Shown here: piece by piece, positions 1 to 8,198 of the stretch
Numbering within the stretch: position 1 is the stretch's first letter
How the letters are laid out: every line of letters begins with the position of its first letter
Source of the DNA: JBPCRW01 sp050996405
Lineage (GTDB): Bacteria > Acidobacteriota > Blastocatellia > Pyrinomonadales > Pyrinomonadaceae
Assembly (NCBI GenBank): GCA_050996405.1
Contig: JBPCRW010000241.1
Coordinates: 1-25,608 of the forward strand
DNA: 25,608 nt
Direction: 5' to 3'
The notes under the pieces: model-generated
What the model saw: the letters and a program-made list of their open reading frames with translations, nothing else
Told to the model about the DNA's origin: nothing
Database searches by the model: none
Position numbers and translations under genes: made by a program

Positions 1-120
1 CCGGAAACCACGCTTCGTGTGAACAGCCGCTGCCGAAGAGCAATCCGCGGCAAATTGTCATTCGCAAAAATTTGAGGCGATTTAGATTTTTCAATTTAAG
101 TTTTGTGGTTGCTATTTCGC

Positions 121-1428
121 TCACGCCGCTTCGAGCAGTTTGATGATTTCGTTGATGTTATCTTTATCGTAAAAGTTTTGCGGATTTTTACGAAGATACT
201 TTAAAGCCCGGCTGCCTTGTTCGCCTTTCGCGTCCGCGCCCGCTTCGAGCAGCGTTTTAACGACGGCGATTCTTCTGCTCCGAACCGCGTAATTTATTGG
301 AGCGTCTCCGTTCCGACAAGCTAAATTAACATCCGTTTTGTGTTCGATTAACAATCGAACGCTTTCAACATTGCTGCTGCCAGCACCTACCATCAAAGCG
401 GTTGAACAGTCTGGAGTGTAACCCCCACTTTCCTTGTCGGCGACGATGTTAGGATCGGCTCCGGCTTTGAGCAGAAAATCAATTATTTTGAACTCGGTCG
501 GCTGTGAACTGTTTGCCGCGTAAATCAAAGCCGTTCGACCGAAAATATCTTGCGCGTTAATAAATGCGCCTTTATCAATCAGTAATTTAACGGCTCGCGC
601 ATAGCCTCCGTCGGCTGCCAGCATCAAGGGTGTTGCTTTAAATCTGCCGCTCGGAGTGTTAAGGTCTGCCCTCGGCGCATTAATGTCCGCTCCGGCTTTA
701 ATCAGGCTTTCCACGCCGTCTTCAAAAGAGTCAGGCGACTTCTTTCTTTGGATTTCATTTTCAGGATAATGCCGCGCAAATGAGTTGGCGGTAAGGTAAA
801 TCGCCAGAATGTCTGGAAACTTGCGAGCGTTCACGCCCGATGAGAGAAACGCTTTGACCGTTTCGCCGTCGCCGGAGGAAACGGCGAAAACAAAAACGGA
901 AACATCTTTCTCGGCTGGAACACCCCTTAAATCCGAAGTCGTCAAATTCGGACTCAAACCTGTTTTCAGAAACTTGCGAACGCTTTCGGCATCACCTTTG
1001 CGCGCCGCAATGAAAAACTCGCGTTTTGTCTGCTCGTTCCCGACGGCGCGGCGTTCGGCGCGCGTTTCGGGAATTTTCAATAGCTCAATTCTAATCGGTT
1101 CTCTAGAATAAATGTTGCTGATTATTCCGAAGTAGTCCGGGAACGAAAAATAACCATTTTTTGAAATGCTGAAATTATCCGTATGACAGTCGCCCAATCC
1201 GATTGGCAATCCCTTTTCCAACTGTCCCTTTTCATTGGTTTTTTGCTCGCCGCTTTCGCAAGAAGCCTGCACTTTAACGGTCGCGTCCGGCACGGGCTTA
1301 TTTGCGTAATCAACCACTTCGAGAAAACGATAACTGACCGCACCCTGTGCATTTGCCGCAGATGAAGACACAAGAACAAAGGGCAAAGCGAAAACGATAC
1401 CAATAAATATTCGTTGAATTTGACGCAT
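121..1428 (-). CDS. Secreted ankyrin-repeat protein with N-terminal beta-sandwich domain
   Basis: The 435-residue product starts with a typical Sec signal peptide: basic MRQIQR, then a hydrophobic core ending near SSAANAQG, so it should be exported. A segment of about 50 residues follows (VVDYANKPVPDATVKV to NEKGQLEKG) that resembles carboxypeptidase-regulatory or Ig-like beta-sandwich modules. The C-terminal two-thirds holds ankyrin repeats, seen as repeated TPLMLAADGGYARAVKLLID, GRTALIYAAN and LLEAGAD phrases. Ankyrin repeats bind proteins; no catalytic motif is visible and the partner is unknown. The frame is open up to 1494, but the ATG at 1428 is chosen because GGGAG lies 8 bases upstream and the signal peptide starts there. 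It lies downstream of thiC, from which a terminator separates it, so it is probably transcribed independently. Confidence 0.85.
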   Translation of the reverse strand: MRQIQRIFIGIVFALPFVLVSSSAANAQGAVSYRFLEVVDYANKPVPDATVKVQASCESGEQKTNEKGQLEKGLPIGLGDCHTDNFSISKNGYFSFPDYFGIISNIYSREPIRIELLKIPETRAERRAVGNEQTKREFFIAARKGDAESVRKFLKTGLSPNLTTSDLRGVPAEKDVSVFVFAVSSGDGETVKAFLSSGVNARKFPDILAIYLTANSFARHYPENEIQRKKSPDSFEDGVESLIKAGADINAPRADLNTPSGRFKATPLMLAADGGYARAVKLLIDKGAFINAQDIFGRTALIYAANSSQPTEFKIIDFLLKAGADPNIVADKESGGYTPDCSTALMVGAGSSNVESVRLLIEHKTDVNLACRNGDAPINYAVRSRRIAVVKTLLEAGADAKGEQGSRALKYLRKNPQNFYDKDNINEIIKLLEAA

Positions 1429-1475
1429 TGCGAATTCTCCCGTGCTGAATTGAAAATTTTTTGTAGTTTCAGAAA

Positions 1476-1513
1476 AACAAAAAAGCATCCTCAATCAATT
1501 TTCGGATGCTTTT
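1476..1513 (-). terminator. Intrinsic terminator downstream of thiC
   Basis: A 10-bp perfect stem (AAAAGCATCC at 1481-1490 with its complement at 1504-1513) encloses a 13-base loop. Read on the minus strand it is followed by a T-rich run (TTTTTTG then TTTTTC). It starts about 27 bases past the thiC stop and lies upstream of the ankyrin gene start, so it should end the thiC transcript. Confidence 0.8.
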
Positions 1514-1539
1514 GTTTCTCAAAGATTTAACTTGATATT

Positions 1540-3531
1540 CTAATGATGCTCGCCCGCGCCTTCGGGTTTGTTGCCGTGATAAATTTCCGCGCCGCCTGCT
1601 GTAAATTCCTTCGCCTTTTCCGCCATTCCGACCGCTAACGCTTTTTCGGCTTCGATATTTTCCTGCGCGGCGTATTCGCGGACTTCCTGCGTGATTTTCA
1701 TTGAGCAGAAATGCGGTCCGCACATCGAGCAGAAATGCGCGAGTTTTGCGCCTTCGGCGGGCAAAGTTTCGTCGTGATATTCGCGGGCGACTTCCGGGTC
1801 TAAAGCTAAATTAAATTGGTCTTCCCAGCGAAATTCAAAACGCGCTTTCGACAAAGCATTATCGCGCATTTGCGCCGCCGGATGACCTTTCGCCAAATCC
1901 GCTGCGTGCGCCGCCAGTTTATATGTAATCACGCCTTCTTTGACATCTTTTTTGTTCGGCAAACCGAGATGTTCTTTTGGTGTCACATAACAAAGCATCG
2001 CGCAGCCGAACCAGCCAATCATCGCCGCGCCGATGCCCGAAGTGATGTGGTCATATCCGGGCGCGATGTCTGTCGTCAATGGTCCAAGCGTGTAAAAAGG
2101 TGCTTCGCCGCAAATTGCTAATTGCTTGTCCATGTTTTCTTTTATCAAGTGCATCGGCACGTGACCGGGACCTTCAATCATCGTTTGACAATCCATTTCC
2201 CAGGCGATTTTCGTCAGTTCGCCAAGCGTATCTAATTCGGCAAACTGCGCTTCATCGTTCGCGTCCGCAATTGAGCCGGGACGCAAGCCGTCGCCCAAGC
2301 TGAACGAAACATCATACGCCCGCATAATCTCGCAAATCTCTCGAAATCGCGTGTAGAGAAAACTTTCCTCGTGGCGCGCCAGACACCATTTCGCCATAAT
2401 CGAGCCGCCGCGCGAAACTATTCCGGTCGTGCGTTTCGCAGTCAAAGGAATATACGGCAGACGAACGCCCGCGTGAATCGTGAAATAATCAACGCCCTGC
2501 TCGGCTTGTTCGAGTAAAGTGTCACGGTAAATTTCCCACGTTAAATCTTCCGCCTTGCCGTTGACTTTTTCGAGTGCCTGATAAATCGGCACAGTGCCAA
2601 TCGGCACGGGCGAATTTCGCAAAATCCATTCGCGCGTCGCGTGAATGTTTTTGCCGGTTGATAAATCCATCACCGTATCCGCGCCCCACAAAGTTGACCA
2701 GCGCATCTTTTCGACTTCTTCTTCAATCGAACTTGCTATCGCCGAATTTCCGATGTTGGCATTGATTTTCACGAGAAAATTTCTGCCGATAGCCATCGGT
2801 TCAGATTCGGGATGATTGATGTTCGCAGGAATAATGGCGCGACCGCGAGCGACTTCTTCGCGGACAAATTCGGGCGTGACAAATTTTGGAATCGCCGCGC
2901 CGAAACTTTCGCCTTTGTGTTGATGATAAAGCGAATCTCTTTCGCCTTGCTCGCCGTTCGCCAAAGTTTCAAACGCGATTTGCCGACCCAAATTTTCGCG
3001 GATGGCGACGTATTCCATCTCCGGCGTGATAATTCCGCGCCGCGCGTAATGAATCTGCGTGACGCATTTTCCCGCTTTCGCTTTTAACGGAGCGCGTTTT
3101 AAACCGGGAAATTCTTCGAGCTTTCCGACGCTTTGAGTTCCGTCTTTAGACGACTTCGCTTTAGCGAACTCTTCCGCGCCTTTCGTCAAATATCCGTTAT
3201 CCTGCGGCAAAATCTCGCGCCCTTGATATTCTTCAACGTCTCCACGCGCCGTAATCCAATCGCGCCGCAATGTCGGCAAACCTTCGCGCACATCGCATTT
3301 TTCGTTCGGGTCTGTCCAAACGCCGCTTGTGTCATAAACTCTGACAGGCAAATTTTCTTCGAGTTCGTCCTTCATATTCCGCGACGGACTCAAAGCGATT
3401 TCCCGAAACGGAACGCGCAAGTTTTGTTTTGATTGATTGATTGTATTGCCGTTCGTTTCAACATAGATTTTACGCGAACTCGGCAACTTCACTTCGTCGC
3501 TGGTTTTTTCTTTTTCTGTATTTTCACCCAT
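1540..3531 (-). CDS. thiC: Phosphomethylpyrimidine synthase ThiC
   Basis: ThiC is the radical-SAM enzyme that rearranges aminoimidazole ribotide into hydroxymethylpyrimidine phosphate for thiamine synthesis in the cytoplasm. The 663-residue product is close to the usual length of about 630. It contains the family landmarks TQIHYARRGIITPEMEYVAIREN, VDYFTIHAGV, SFSLGDGLRPG, MIEGPGHVPM and the C-terminal CSMCGPHFCSM. The last gives the CX2CX4C cluster ligands at residues 601, 604 and 609. The start at 3531 is supported by GGGAG 8 bases upstream, and that SD is the 3' edge of the TPP riboswitch. No other thi gene is adjacent. The first 40 or so residues are variable and polar, as is common in this family. 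Confidence 0.97.
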   Translation of the reverse strand: MGENTEKEKTSDEVKLPSSRKIYVETNGNTINQSKQNLRVPFREIALSPSRNMKDELEENLPVRVYDTSGVWTDPNEKCDVREGLPTLRRDWITARGDVEEYQGREILPQDNGYLTKGAEEFAKAKSSKDGTQSVGKLEEFPGLKRAPLKAKAGKCVTQIHYARRGIITPEMEYVAIRENLGRQIAFETLANGEQGERDSLYHQHKGESFGAAIPKFVTPEFVREEVARGRAIIPANINHPESEPMAIGRNFLVKINANIGNSAIASSIEEEVEKMRWSTLWGADTVMDLSTGKNIHATREWILRNSPVPIGTVPIYQALEKVNGKAEDLTWEIYRDTLLEQAEQGVDYFTIHAGVRLPYIPLTAKRTTGIVSRGGSIMAKWCLARHEESFLYTRFREICEIMRAYDVSFSLGDGLRPGSIADANDEAQFAELDTLGELTKIAWEMDCQTMIEGPGHVPMHLIKENMDKQLAICGEAPFYTLGPLTTDIAPGYDHITSGIGAAMIGWFGCAMLCYVTPKEHLGLPNKKDVKEGVITYKLAAHAADLAKGHPAAQMRDNALSKARFEFRWEDQFNLALDPEVAREYHDETLPAEGAKLAHFCSMCGPHFCSMKITQEVREYAAQENIEAEKALAVGMAEKAKEFTAGGAEIYHGNKPEGAGEHH

Positions 3532-3532
3532 T

Positions 3533-3692
3533 GTTTTTCTCCCTTCGTCGGTATTATCCGCATCAGGTTTTTAGGGTAACTGCGAAACGATGAATTATGA
3601 ACGACGAACGCTGATATTTACATCTTTATTCATCACTCATCATTCATAATTCATCGTTTCAAAGACTCTCAGCTTTCGCTCCCCTGAAAACT
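3533..3692 (-). promoter_or_regulatory. TPP riboswitch (THI element) with oversized P3a arm
   Basis: On the minus strand the conserved parts occur in order: P1 GTTTTC, GGGG of P2 (3681-3684), a very short P3 AGC-GAAA-GCT (3671-3680), CTGAGA (3667-3672), ACCC (3574-3577), CCTGATGCGGATAATACC, then GACGAAGGGAG and GAAAAAC closing P1. Between CTGAGA and ACCC, where the optional P3a helix sits, is an 18-bp perfect palindrome. The 3' GGGAG is also the SD of thiC, with ATG 8 bases on. There is no room for a terminator, so thiamine pyrophosphate probably represses by hiding the ribosome site (inference). Confidence 0.95.
3584..3660. repeat. Palindromic element inside the riboswitch (18-bp arms)
   Basis: Arms GAAACGATGAATTATGAA (3584-3601) and its exact reverse complement (3643-3660) flank 41 bases. 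The interior has short repeated ATTCATC/ACTCATC/ATTCATA motifs. It occupies the P3a position of the TPP aptamer. Perfect arms with a low-complexity interior suggest a small mobile palindrome or a recently expanded arm. I see no second full copy in this window. Confidence 0.75.
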
Positions 3693-4099
3693 TTTGCTTG
3701 TATGATAGTTTATAGACTTAAATGCTATGAATCAAAATATGCTCCGCGAAAATATGAAAAAGATAAAACTACAGACGATTAAATCCAGTGAAATTAAATC
3801 CCGTCAGGTAAAATTATTTTTTCCTAAAAGTCTTGCGAAATAGATTTGACGGGCGAATCGCCATTATGTCAAAAGTTAAAATGCTTTTGAAAACCATTGA
3901 ATATGCAATTGATAATCCTTTCCGCTTTTCGGCACGCGCCAGTTTTCGCCGTAATGATAAAGCCGCGGATGCTGCATAAACATCTGCTTGAACGCGCCGA
4001 TTATCTGCGCGACGTAAAGATATAATCCTTTGATATTCACAACCACGCTCGAACCAGTATTTTTTGCACCGGCGAACAATTTGCTAAACTGAAAATCTT
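3693..4099. other. Gene-poor interval between thiC leader and MFS gene
   Basis: This stretch of about 400 bases holds no recognisable gene. It contains a weak plus-strand 38-codon frame (3727-3843, lysine-rich, no SD) and a weak minus-strand frame (3876-4079, listed separately). Promoters for thiC (leftward) and the exporter (rightward) should lie here, but I cannot point to clear -35/-10 pairs. Confidence 0.5.
3876..4079 (-). CDS. Possible small hypothetical protein
   Basis: A 67-codon frame opens with TTG at 4079, eight codons after an in-frame stop. A shorter version from GTG at 4040 would give 54 residues. Its second half (MQHPRLYHYGENWRVPKSGKDYQL) is rich in aromatic and basic residues and uses codons like neighbouring genes (GGC, GCG, CGC). 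That is why I keep it despite having no SD and no recognised family. It would be divergent from the exporter at 4100. It could equally be a gene remnant. Confidence 0.3.
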   Translation of the reverse strand: MFAGAKNTGSSVVVNIKGLYLYVAQIIGAFKQMFMQHPRLYHYGENWRVPKSGKDYQLHIQWFSKAF

Positions 4100-6124
4100 A
4101 TGGGGCAAGCGGCGGAACAAGATGTTCAGGTTACGATTTCGCACGAAAAAGTTTTAATCGTTTTCGGCGGTTTGGTTTTGGTAATGCTGCTTGCCGCGCT
4201 CGACGGCACAATTGTTTCGACGGCATTGCCGACGATTGTTGGCGAACTCGGCGGGCTGGCGCATCTTTCATGGGTTGTAACGGCTTATCTGCTCGCGCAA
4301 ACTATCGTTACGCCGCTTTACGGCAAAATCGGCGACCTTTACGGGCGCAAGCGCGTCCTTCAAGTCGCTATTATTGTTTTTCTCGTCGGCTCGGTGCTGT
4401 GCGGTTTAAGCGGGAGTCTGACACAGTTGATTATTTTTCGCGCTGTTCAAGGCTTGGGCGGCGGCGGTTTGACAGTTACGACGCAGGCGGTCGTCGGCGA
4501 TATTGTTTCGCCGCGCGAACGCGGACGTTATCAAGGAATTTTCGGCGCGGTGTTCGGCGTGGCGAGCGTCGCCGGACCACTGCTCGGCGGTTATTTCGCG
4601 GCGAATCTTTCGTGGCGTTGGATTTTTTATATCAATCTGCCGCTCGGCATTATCGCTTTTCTGGTAATTGCGGCAGTTCTGCCCGCGCAAACCAAACAAA
4701 TTCGCCGTTCGATTGATTATATCGGCGCGGCACTTTTCGCCGTCGCTTTGAGCGCGATAATTCTCGTTTCTGATTTGGGCGGGACGGAATTTGCGTGGAC
4801 TTCGACTTTTATTATCGGCTTGATTATCGCCGCCGTCCTTGCGCTCGCCGGTTTTATTTTTGCCGAAAGCCGCGCCGCCGAACCAGTTTTGCCGCTTCGT
4901 CTTTTCCAGAACCGGACGTTCGCGCTGACTTCGGCGGTCGGTCTGATTGTCGGTTTTGCTCTCTTCGGCTCGGTTACATTTATGCCGCTTTATCTGCAAG
5001 TCGTCAAAGGCTCAAGCCCGACGGCTTCGGGTTTGGAAATGGTAACGATGATGGGCGGCGTTTTGGTTACGTCAATCGGTTCGGGACAACTCATCAGTCG
5101 TTGGGGAAAATACAAAATTTTTCCCGTCATCGGCACGGCTCTGATGACGCTCGGTTTATTTCTGCTTTCAAGAATTGGTGTCGAAACGCGAATTATCACG
5201 GCTTCGCTGATGATGATGGTTCTCGGTTTGGGTTTAGGAATGGTGATGCAGGTTTTGGTTATCGCCGTGCAGAATGCGGTTGATTACGCGGATTTGGGTG
5301 TGGCAACTTCCGGCGCGACGCTTTTCCGGCTCATCGGCGGCTCGCTCGGCACAGCCGTTTTCGGAACAATTTTCGCGTCAAATCTGGCAAGTAATTTAGC
5401 GAAATTACTGCCCGCAAGCGCGGCAGCGCAACTCGAATCTCTCGGTGTCGGAGTCGGAACACAAGGTTTAGCGCAACTCGCGCCCGCCGTCCGCGACGTT
5501 TATCTGCAAGCCTTTACCGCATCGCTCGCCACGGTTTTTCTGGCGGCGACGGGAATCGCGCTTTTTTCTTTTATTTTAACTTTGCTGCTGCCCGAAAAAC
5601 CTCTGCGGCAGACGATTGCGGCGGCTGGAAAAAACGTCGGCGACGAAATGGAACGAGCCTTTCCGATGCCAACCGCGACCGATTCGGAAACACATCTTTT
5701 GCGCGGTTTAGCGGCTTTTGCCGACCGCGACGTGCGGCGGCAGTATATCGAATCAATCGTCAGGCGCGCCAACCTCAATTTAAGCGCGGCGGCGGCGTGG
5801 CTCTTGGTAAAAATCGAAAAAGAGTCACCCGTTAAGCTGGCAAATTTAAGCCGCAAACACAAGGTTGAAGTCAGCCGCTTGGAAAACGGAATCGGCGAAT
5901 TGCTTGGGCAAAATTTAATTACGGAAAACGGCGGCGACGGAAAACGCGGGTTTGAAATTACCGAAGAAGGCTGCGCCGTTTTAAATCGTCTGGTTGCAGC
6001 CCGCCGCGAAAATCTGGCGGAAGTCATCGACGAATGGTCGCCCGAACAACGCGCCGAAATCGCCGAATCGCTTCGGAGCCTCGCCCGCGAACTCGCGCCG
6101 TCGGTGAAAACCAAAACCTCGTAA
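4100..6124 (+). CDS. DHA2-family MFS drug exporter with C-terminal MarR-like domain
   Basis: Residues 15-500 form a 14-helix major facilitator of the EmrB/QacA (DHA2) type, a proton-driven inner-membrane exporter of drugs or toxic compounds. Landmarks are LDGTIVSTALPTI in helix 1 (34-46), motif A GKIGDLYGRKRV (75-86) and a motif-C-like GVASVAGPLLGG (153-164). After the last helix (about 480-497) comes a soluble tail. Residues 555-660 look like a winged-helix MarR-type fold (LSAAAAWLLVKIEKE, LANLSRKHKVEVSRLENGIGEL, LITENGG..KRGFEITEEG). MarR proteins usually act as separate ligand-responsive repressors, so the fusion is unusual; the tail may sense substrate or regulate transport (inference). 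No SD precedes the ATG. The gene converges on tkt with 29 bases between stops. Confidence 0.9.
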   Translation: MGQAAEQDVQVTISHEKVLIVFGGLVLVMLLAALDGTIVSTALPTIVGELGGLAHLSWVVTAYLLAQTIVTPLYGKIGDLYGRKRVLQVAIIVFLVGSVLCGLSGSLTQLIIFRAVQGLGGGGLTVTTQAVVGDIVSPRERGRYQGIFGAVFGVASVAGPLLGGYFAANLSWRWIFYINLPLGIIAFLVIAAVLPAQTKQIRRSIDYIGAALFAVALSAIILVSDLGGTEFAWTSTFIIGLIIAAVLALAGFIFAESRAAEPVLPLRLFQNRTFALTSAVGLIVGFALFGSVTFMPLYLQVVKGSSPTASGLEMVTMMGGVLVTSIGSGQLISRWGKYKIFPVIGTALMTLGLFLLSRIGVETRIITASLMMMVLGLGLGMVMQVLVIAVQNAVDYADLGVATSGATLFRLIGGSLGTAVFGTIFASNLASNLAKLLPASAAAQLESLGVGVGTQGLAQLAPAVRDVYLQAFTASLATVFLAATGIALFSFILTLLLPEKPLRQTIAAAGKNVGDEMERAFPMPTATDSETHLLRGLAAFADRDVRRQYIESIVRRANLNLSAAAAWLLVKIEKESPVKLANLSRKHKVEVSRLENGIGELLGQNLITENGGDGKRGFEITEEGCAVLNRLVAARRENLAEVIDEWSPEQRAEIAESLRSLARELAPSVKTKTS

Positions 6125-6153
6125 ATTAAAAAAACAAAGTCCGATTGTAATAA

Positions 6154-8181
6154 TCAAAGCAATTTTTTTGCCTTCCTAATCACATTCTCGACCGTAAAAC
6201 CGAAGTCTTTAAAAACGTCTTCGCCAGGCGCGCTTTCGCCGAATCGGTCAACCGTCAGCGTGTCGCCCGCGTCGCCGACGTATTTTGCCCAGCCGAATGA
6301 AACGCCCGCTTCGATTGCCAGACGCGCTTTTATATTTGCGGGCAAAACCGATTCTTTATATTTCGCCGATTGTTCATCATAAAATTCCCAGCACGGCATT
6401 GAAACGACGCGCGTCGCAATTCCTTCTAAATTTAATTTTTCACGCGCCTGCATCGCCAGACCGACTTCCGAGCCGGTTGCGATTAAAATCAATTTCGGCG
6501 CAACTTTTTTGCCTTGTTTGTTTTCAGCTTCGGCTAAAATATACGCACCCTTGTGCAAGCCTTTCGCGTCGGCGAATTTTTTGCGGTCGATGACGGCGAC
6601 TTTTTGACGGGAAAGGGAAAAAGCCGTCGGCGCGTTATCTGTTTCAAGCGCGGCGCGCCACGCTTCTCGTGTTTCAAATGCATCGCACGGGCGGATAACA
6701 TTGAGATTCGGAATCGCGCGTAAGGCGGCGAGTTGTTCGACCGATTGATGCGTCGGACCGTCTTCGCCCAAGCCGATTGAATCGTGCGTAAAAACAAAAA
6801 GCGTCTGAACGTGCGAGAGCGCGGCAAGTCGGATCGCGGGGCGCATATAATCGCTGAAGGTTTGGAACGTGCCGCCGAACGGAATCACGCTGCCGTAAAG
6901 CGACATTCCGTTCATTGCCGCCGCCATCGCGTGTTCGCGGATGCCGTAATGAAGATTGCGTCCTTTGTAATTGTCCGGCTCAAAGCTGCCTGAAGATTTA
7001 ATCGTCGTGTTGTTTGATGGCGCGAGGTCGGCTGAACCGCCCAAAAGCTGCGGAATTTTGTCTGCAATCGCGTTGATGACTTCGCCGGAATAAGCGCGGG
7101 TCGCTTTTGATTCTACGTTTTCAAATTTCGGCAGGGATTTTTCCCAGCCTGCGGGCAGTTTATTCGTTCGCGTTTCCTGCAAATTTTTGCCCAAATCGCC
7201 GTGCGTTTTCTCGAATTTTTTAACCAGCGCGTCCCAATCTTTTTCGTATTTCGCGCCGCGCTTTACGGCTTCGCGGAAATGCGCTAAGGCTTCTTTCGGA
7301 ATATAAAAATGTTTGTTTTCGTCCCAGCTGAGATTGCGTTTTGTTTCTTTGACGGCTTCTTCGCCGGGCGCGTCCGAATGCGCTTTGTTTGTTCCCGCGC
7401 TTGGCATCCCGTAACCGATTGTCGTTTTGATGCGAATCAGTTTCGGCTTGCCTTTGATTTTCTGCGCGTCCGCAATTGCCTTTTCGATTGCCTTTAAATC
7501 GTTGCCGTCTTGAACCAAAATAACGTGCCAGCCCGCCGCTTCAAAACGTTCGGTCGCGTCTTCGGTGAACGCAATCACCGTTTCGCCTTCAATCGTGATG
7601 TGATTGTCGTCATACAAATAAATCAAATTATCGAGTTGGAGATGTCCGGCAAGCGAAGCAGATTCATAACTTACGCCTTCCATCAAATCGCCGTCCGAGC
7701 AGATGCAGTAAATAAAATGGTCGACAATCGGAAAGCCGTCTTGATTAAAGCGCGCTTGTAAATGCTTTGCCGCGATGCCCATTCCGACACCGTTCGCAAA
7801 GCCTTGTCCTAAAGGTCCGGTCGTAATTTCCACGCCCGGCGTTAAAGTATTTTCAGGATGCCCGGGCGTTTTTGAATGAAGCTGGCGAAAGCGTTTTATT
7901 TCGTCAAGCGACAAATCATAACCCGTCAAATGCAGAAGGCTGTAAAGCAGCATCGAACCGTGTCCGGCACTCAATAAAAATCTGTCGCGGTTAAACCACT
8001 TCGGATTTTTCGGGTTGTAGCGCATAAACTTCGTCCACAAAACATAAGCCGCCGGAGCCATTCCCAGAGGCAAACCCGGATGCCCGGATTCGGCTTTCTG
8101 CACGGCATCGAGCGACAAAGTTCTAATCGTGTTAATGCAAAGTTGGTCTAAATTCTGTTTGGTTTTCGTTGCGGTTGTCAT
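6154..8181 (-). CDS. tkt: Transketolase
   Basis: Transketolase moves two-carbon ketol units between sugar phosphates in the non-oxidative pentose phosphate pathway, using thiamine diphosphate. The 675-residue product has the usual length. It shows AESGHPGLPLGMAPAAYVLW at the N terminus, the thiamine-diphosphate motif SDGDLMEGVSYESASLAGH...DDNHITIEG, GPLGQGFANGVGMGIA, GIREHAMAAAMNGM and THDSIGLGEDGPTHQ. All parts are present, so it looks functional. The ATG is 17 bases below the stop of the AvaI-like nuclease gene, with no SD and no visible promoter in the gap. A diverged duplicate of its first codons lies at 10608-10707. The gene contains a CAGCTG (7325-7330) and a CCCGGG (7861-7866), the predicted targets of the two nearby nucleases. 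Confidence 0.97.
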   Translation of the reverse strand: MTTATKTKQNLDQLCINTIRTLSLDAVQKAESGHPGLPLGMAPAAYVLWTKFMRYNPKNPKWFNRDRFLLSAGHGSMLLYSLLHLTGYDLSLDEIKRFRQLHSKTPGHPENTLTPGVEITTGPLGQGFANGVGMGIAAKHLQARFNQDGFPIVDHFIYCICSDGDLMEGVSYESASLAGHLQLDNLIYLYDDNHITIEGETVIAFTEDATERFEAAGWHVILVQDGNDLKAIEKAIADAQKIKGKPKLIRIKTTIGYGMPSAGTNKAHSDAPGEEAVKETKRNLSWDENKHFYIPKEALAHFREAVKRGAKYEKDWDALVKKFEKTHGDLGKNLQETRTNKLPAGWEKSLPKFENVESKATRAYSGEVINAIADKIPQLLGGSADLAPSNNTTIKSSGSFEPDNYKGRNLHYGIREHAMAAAMNGMSLYGSVIPFGGTFQTFSDYMRPAIRLAALSHVQTLFVFTHDSIGLGEDGPTHQSVEQLAALRAIPNLNVIRPCDAFETREAWRAALETDNAPTAFSLSRQKVAVIDRKKFADAKGLHKGAYILAEAENKQGKKVAPKLILIATGSEVGLAMQAREKLNLEGIATRVVSMPCWEFYDEQSAKYKESVLPANIKARLAIEAGVSFGWAKYVGDAGDTLTVDRFGESAPGEDVFKDFGFTVENVIRKAKKLL

Positions 8182-8198
8182 AGATTTTTTGGAAATGT

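Noticed and set aside
1..120. Possible end of a gene at the left edge
   Set aside because: One plus-strand frame is open from the edge to 75 and another to 141, but neither is recognisable, and the second runs into the ankyrin gene end. Too short to call.
3727..3843. Small plus-strand frame of 38 lysine-rich residues
   Set aside because: There is no SD, the composition is AT-rich and noncoding-like, and I recognise no family.
4406..4999. Long minus-strand frame opposite the exporter
   Set aside because: It is highly charged, low-complexity antisense translation of a clear MFS gene; a shadow frame caused by codon bias.
5500..6114. 204-residue minus-strand frame opposite the exporter C terminus
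   Set aside because: It is rich in Ser, Arg and Ala with no motifs, and lies antisense to the well-supported exporter and MarR-like tail.
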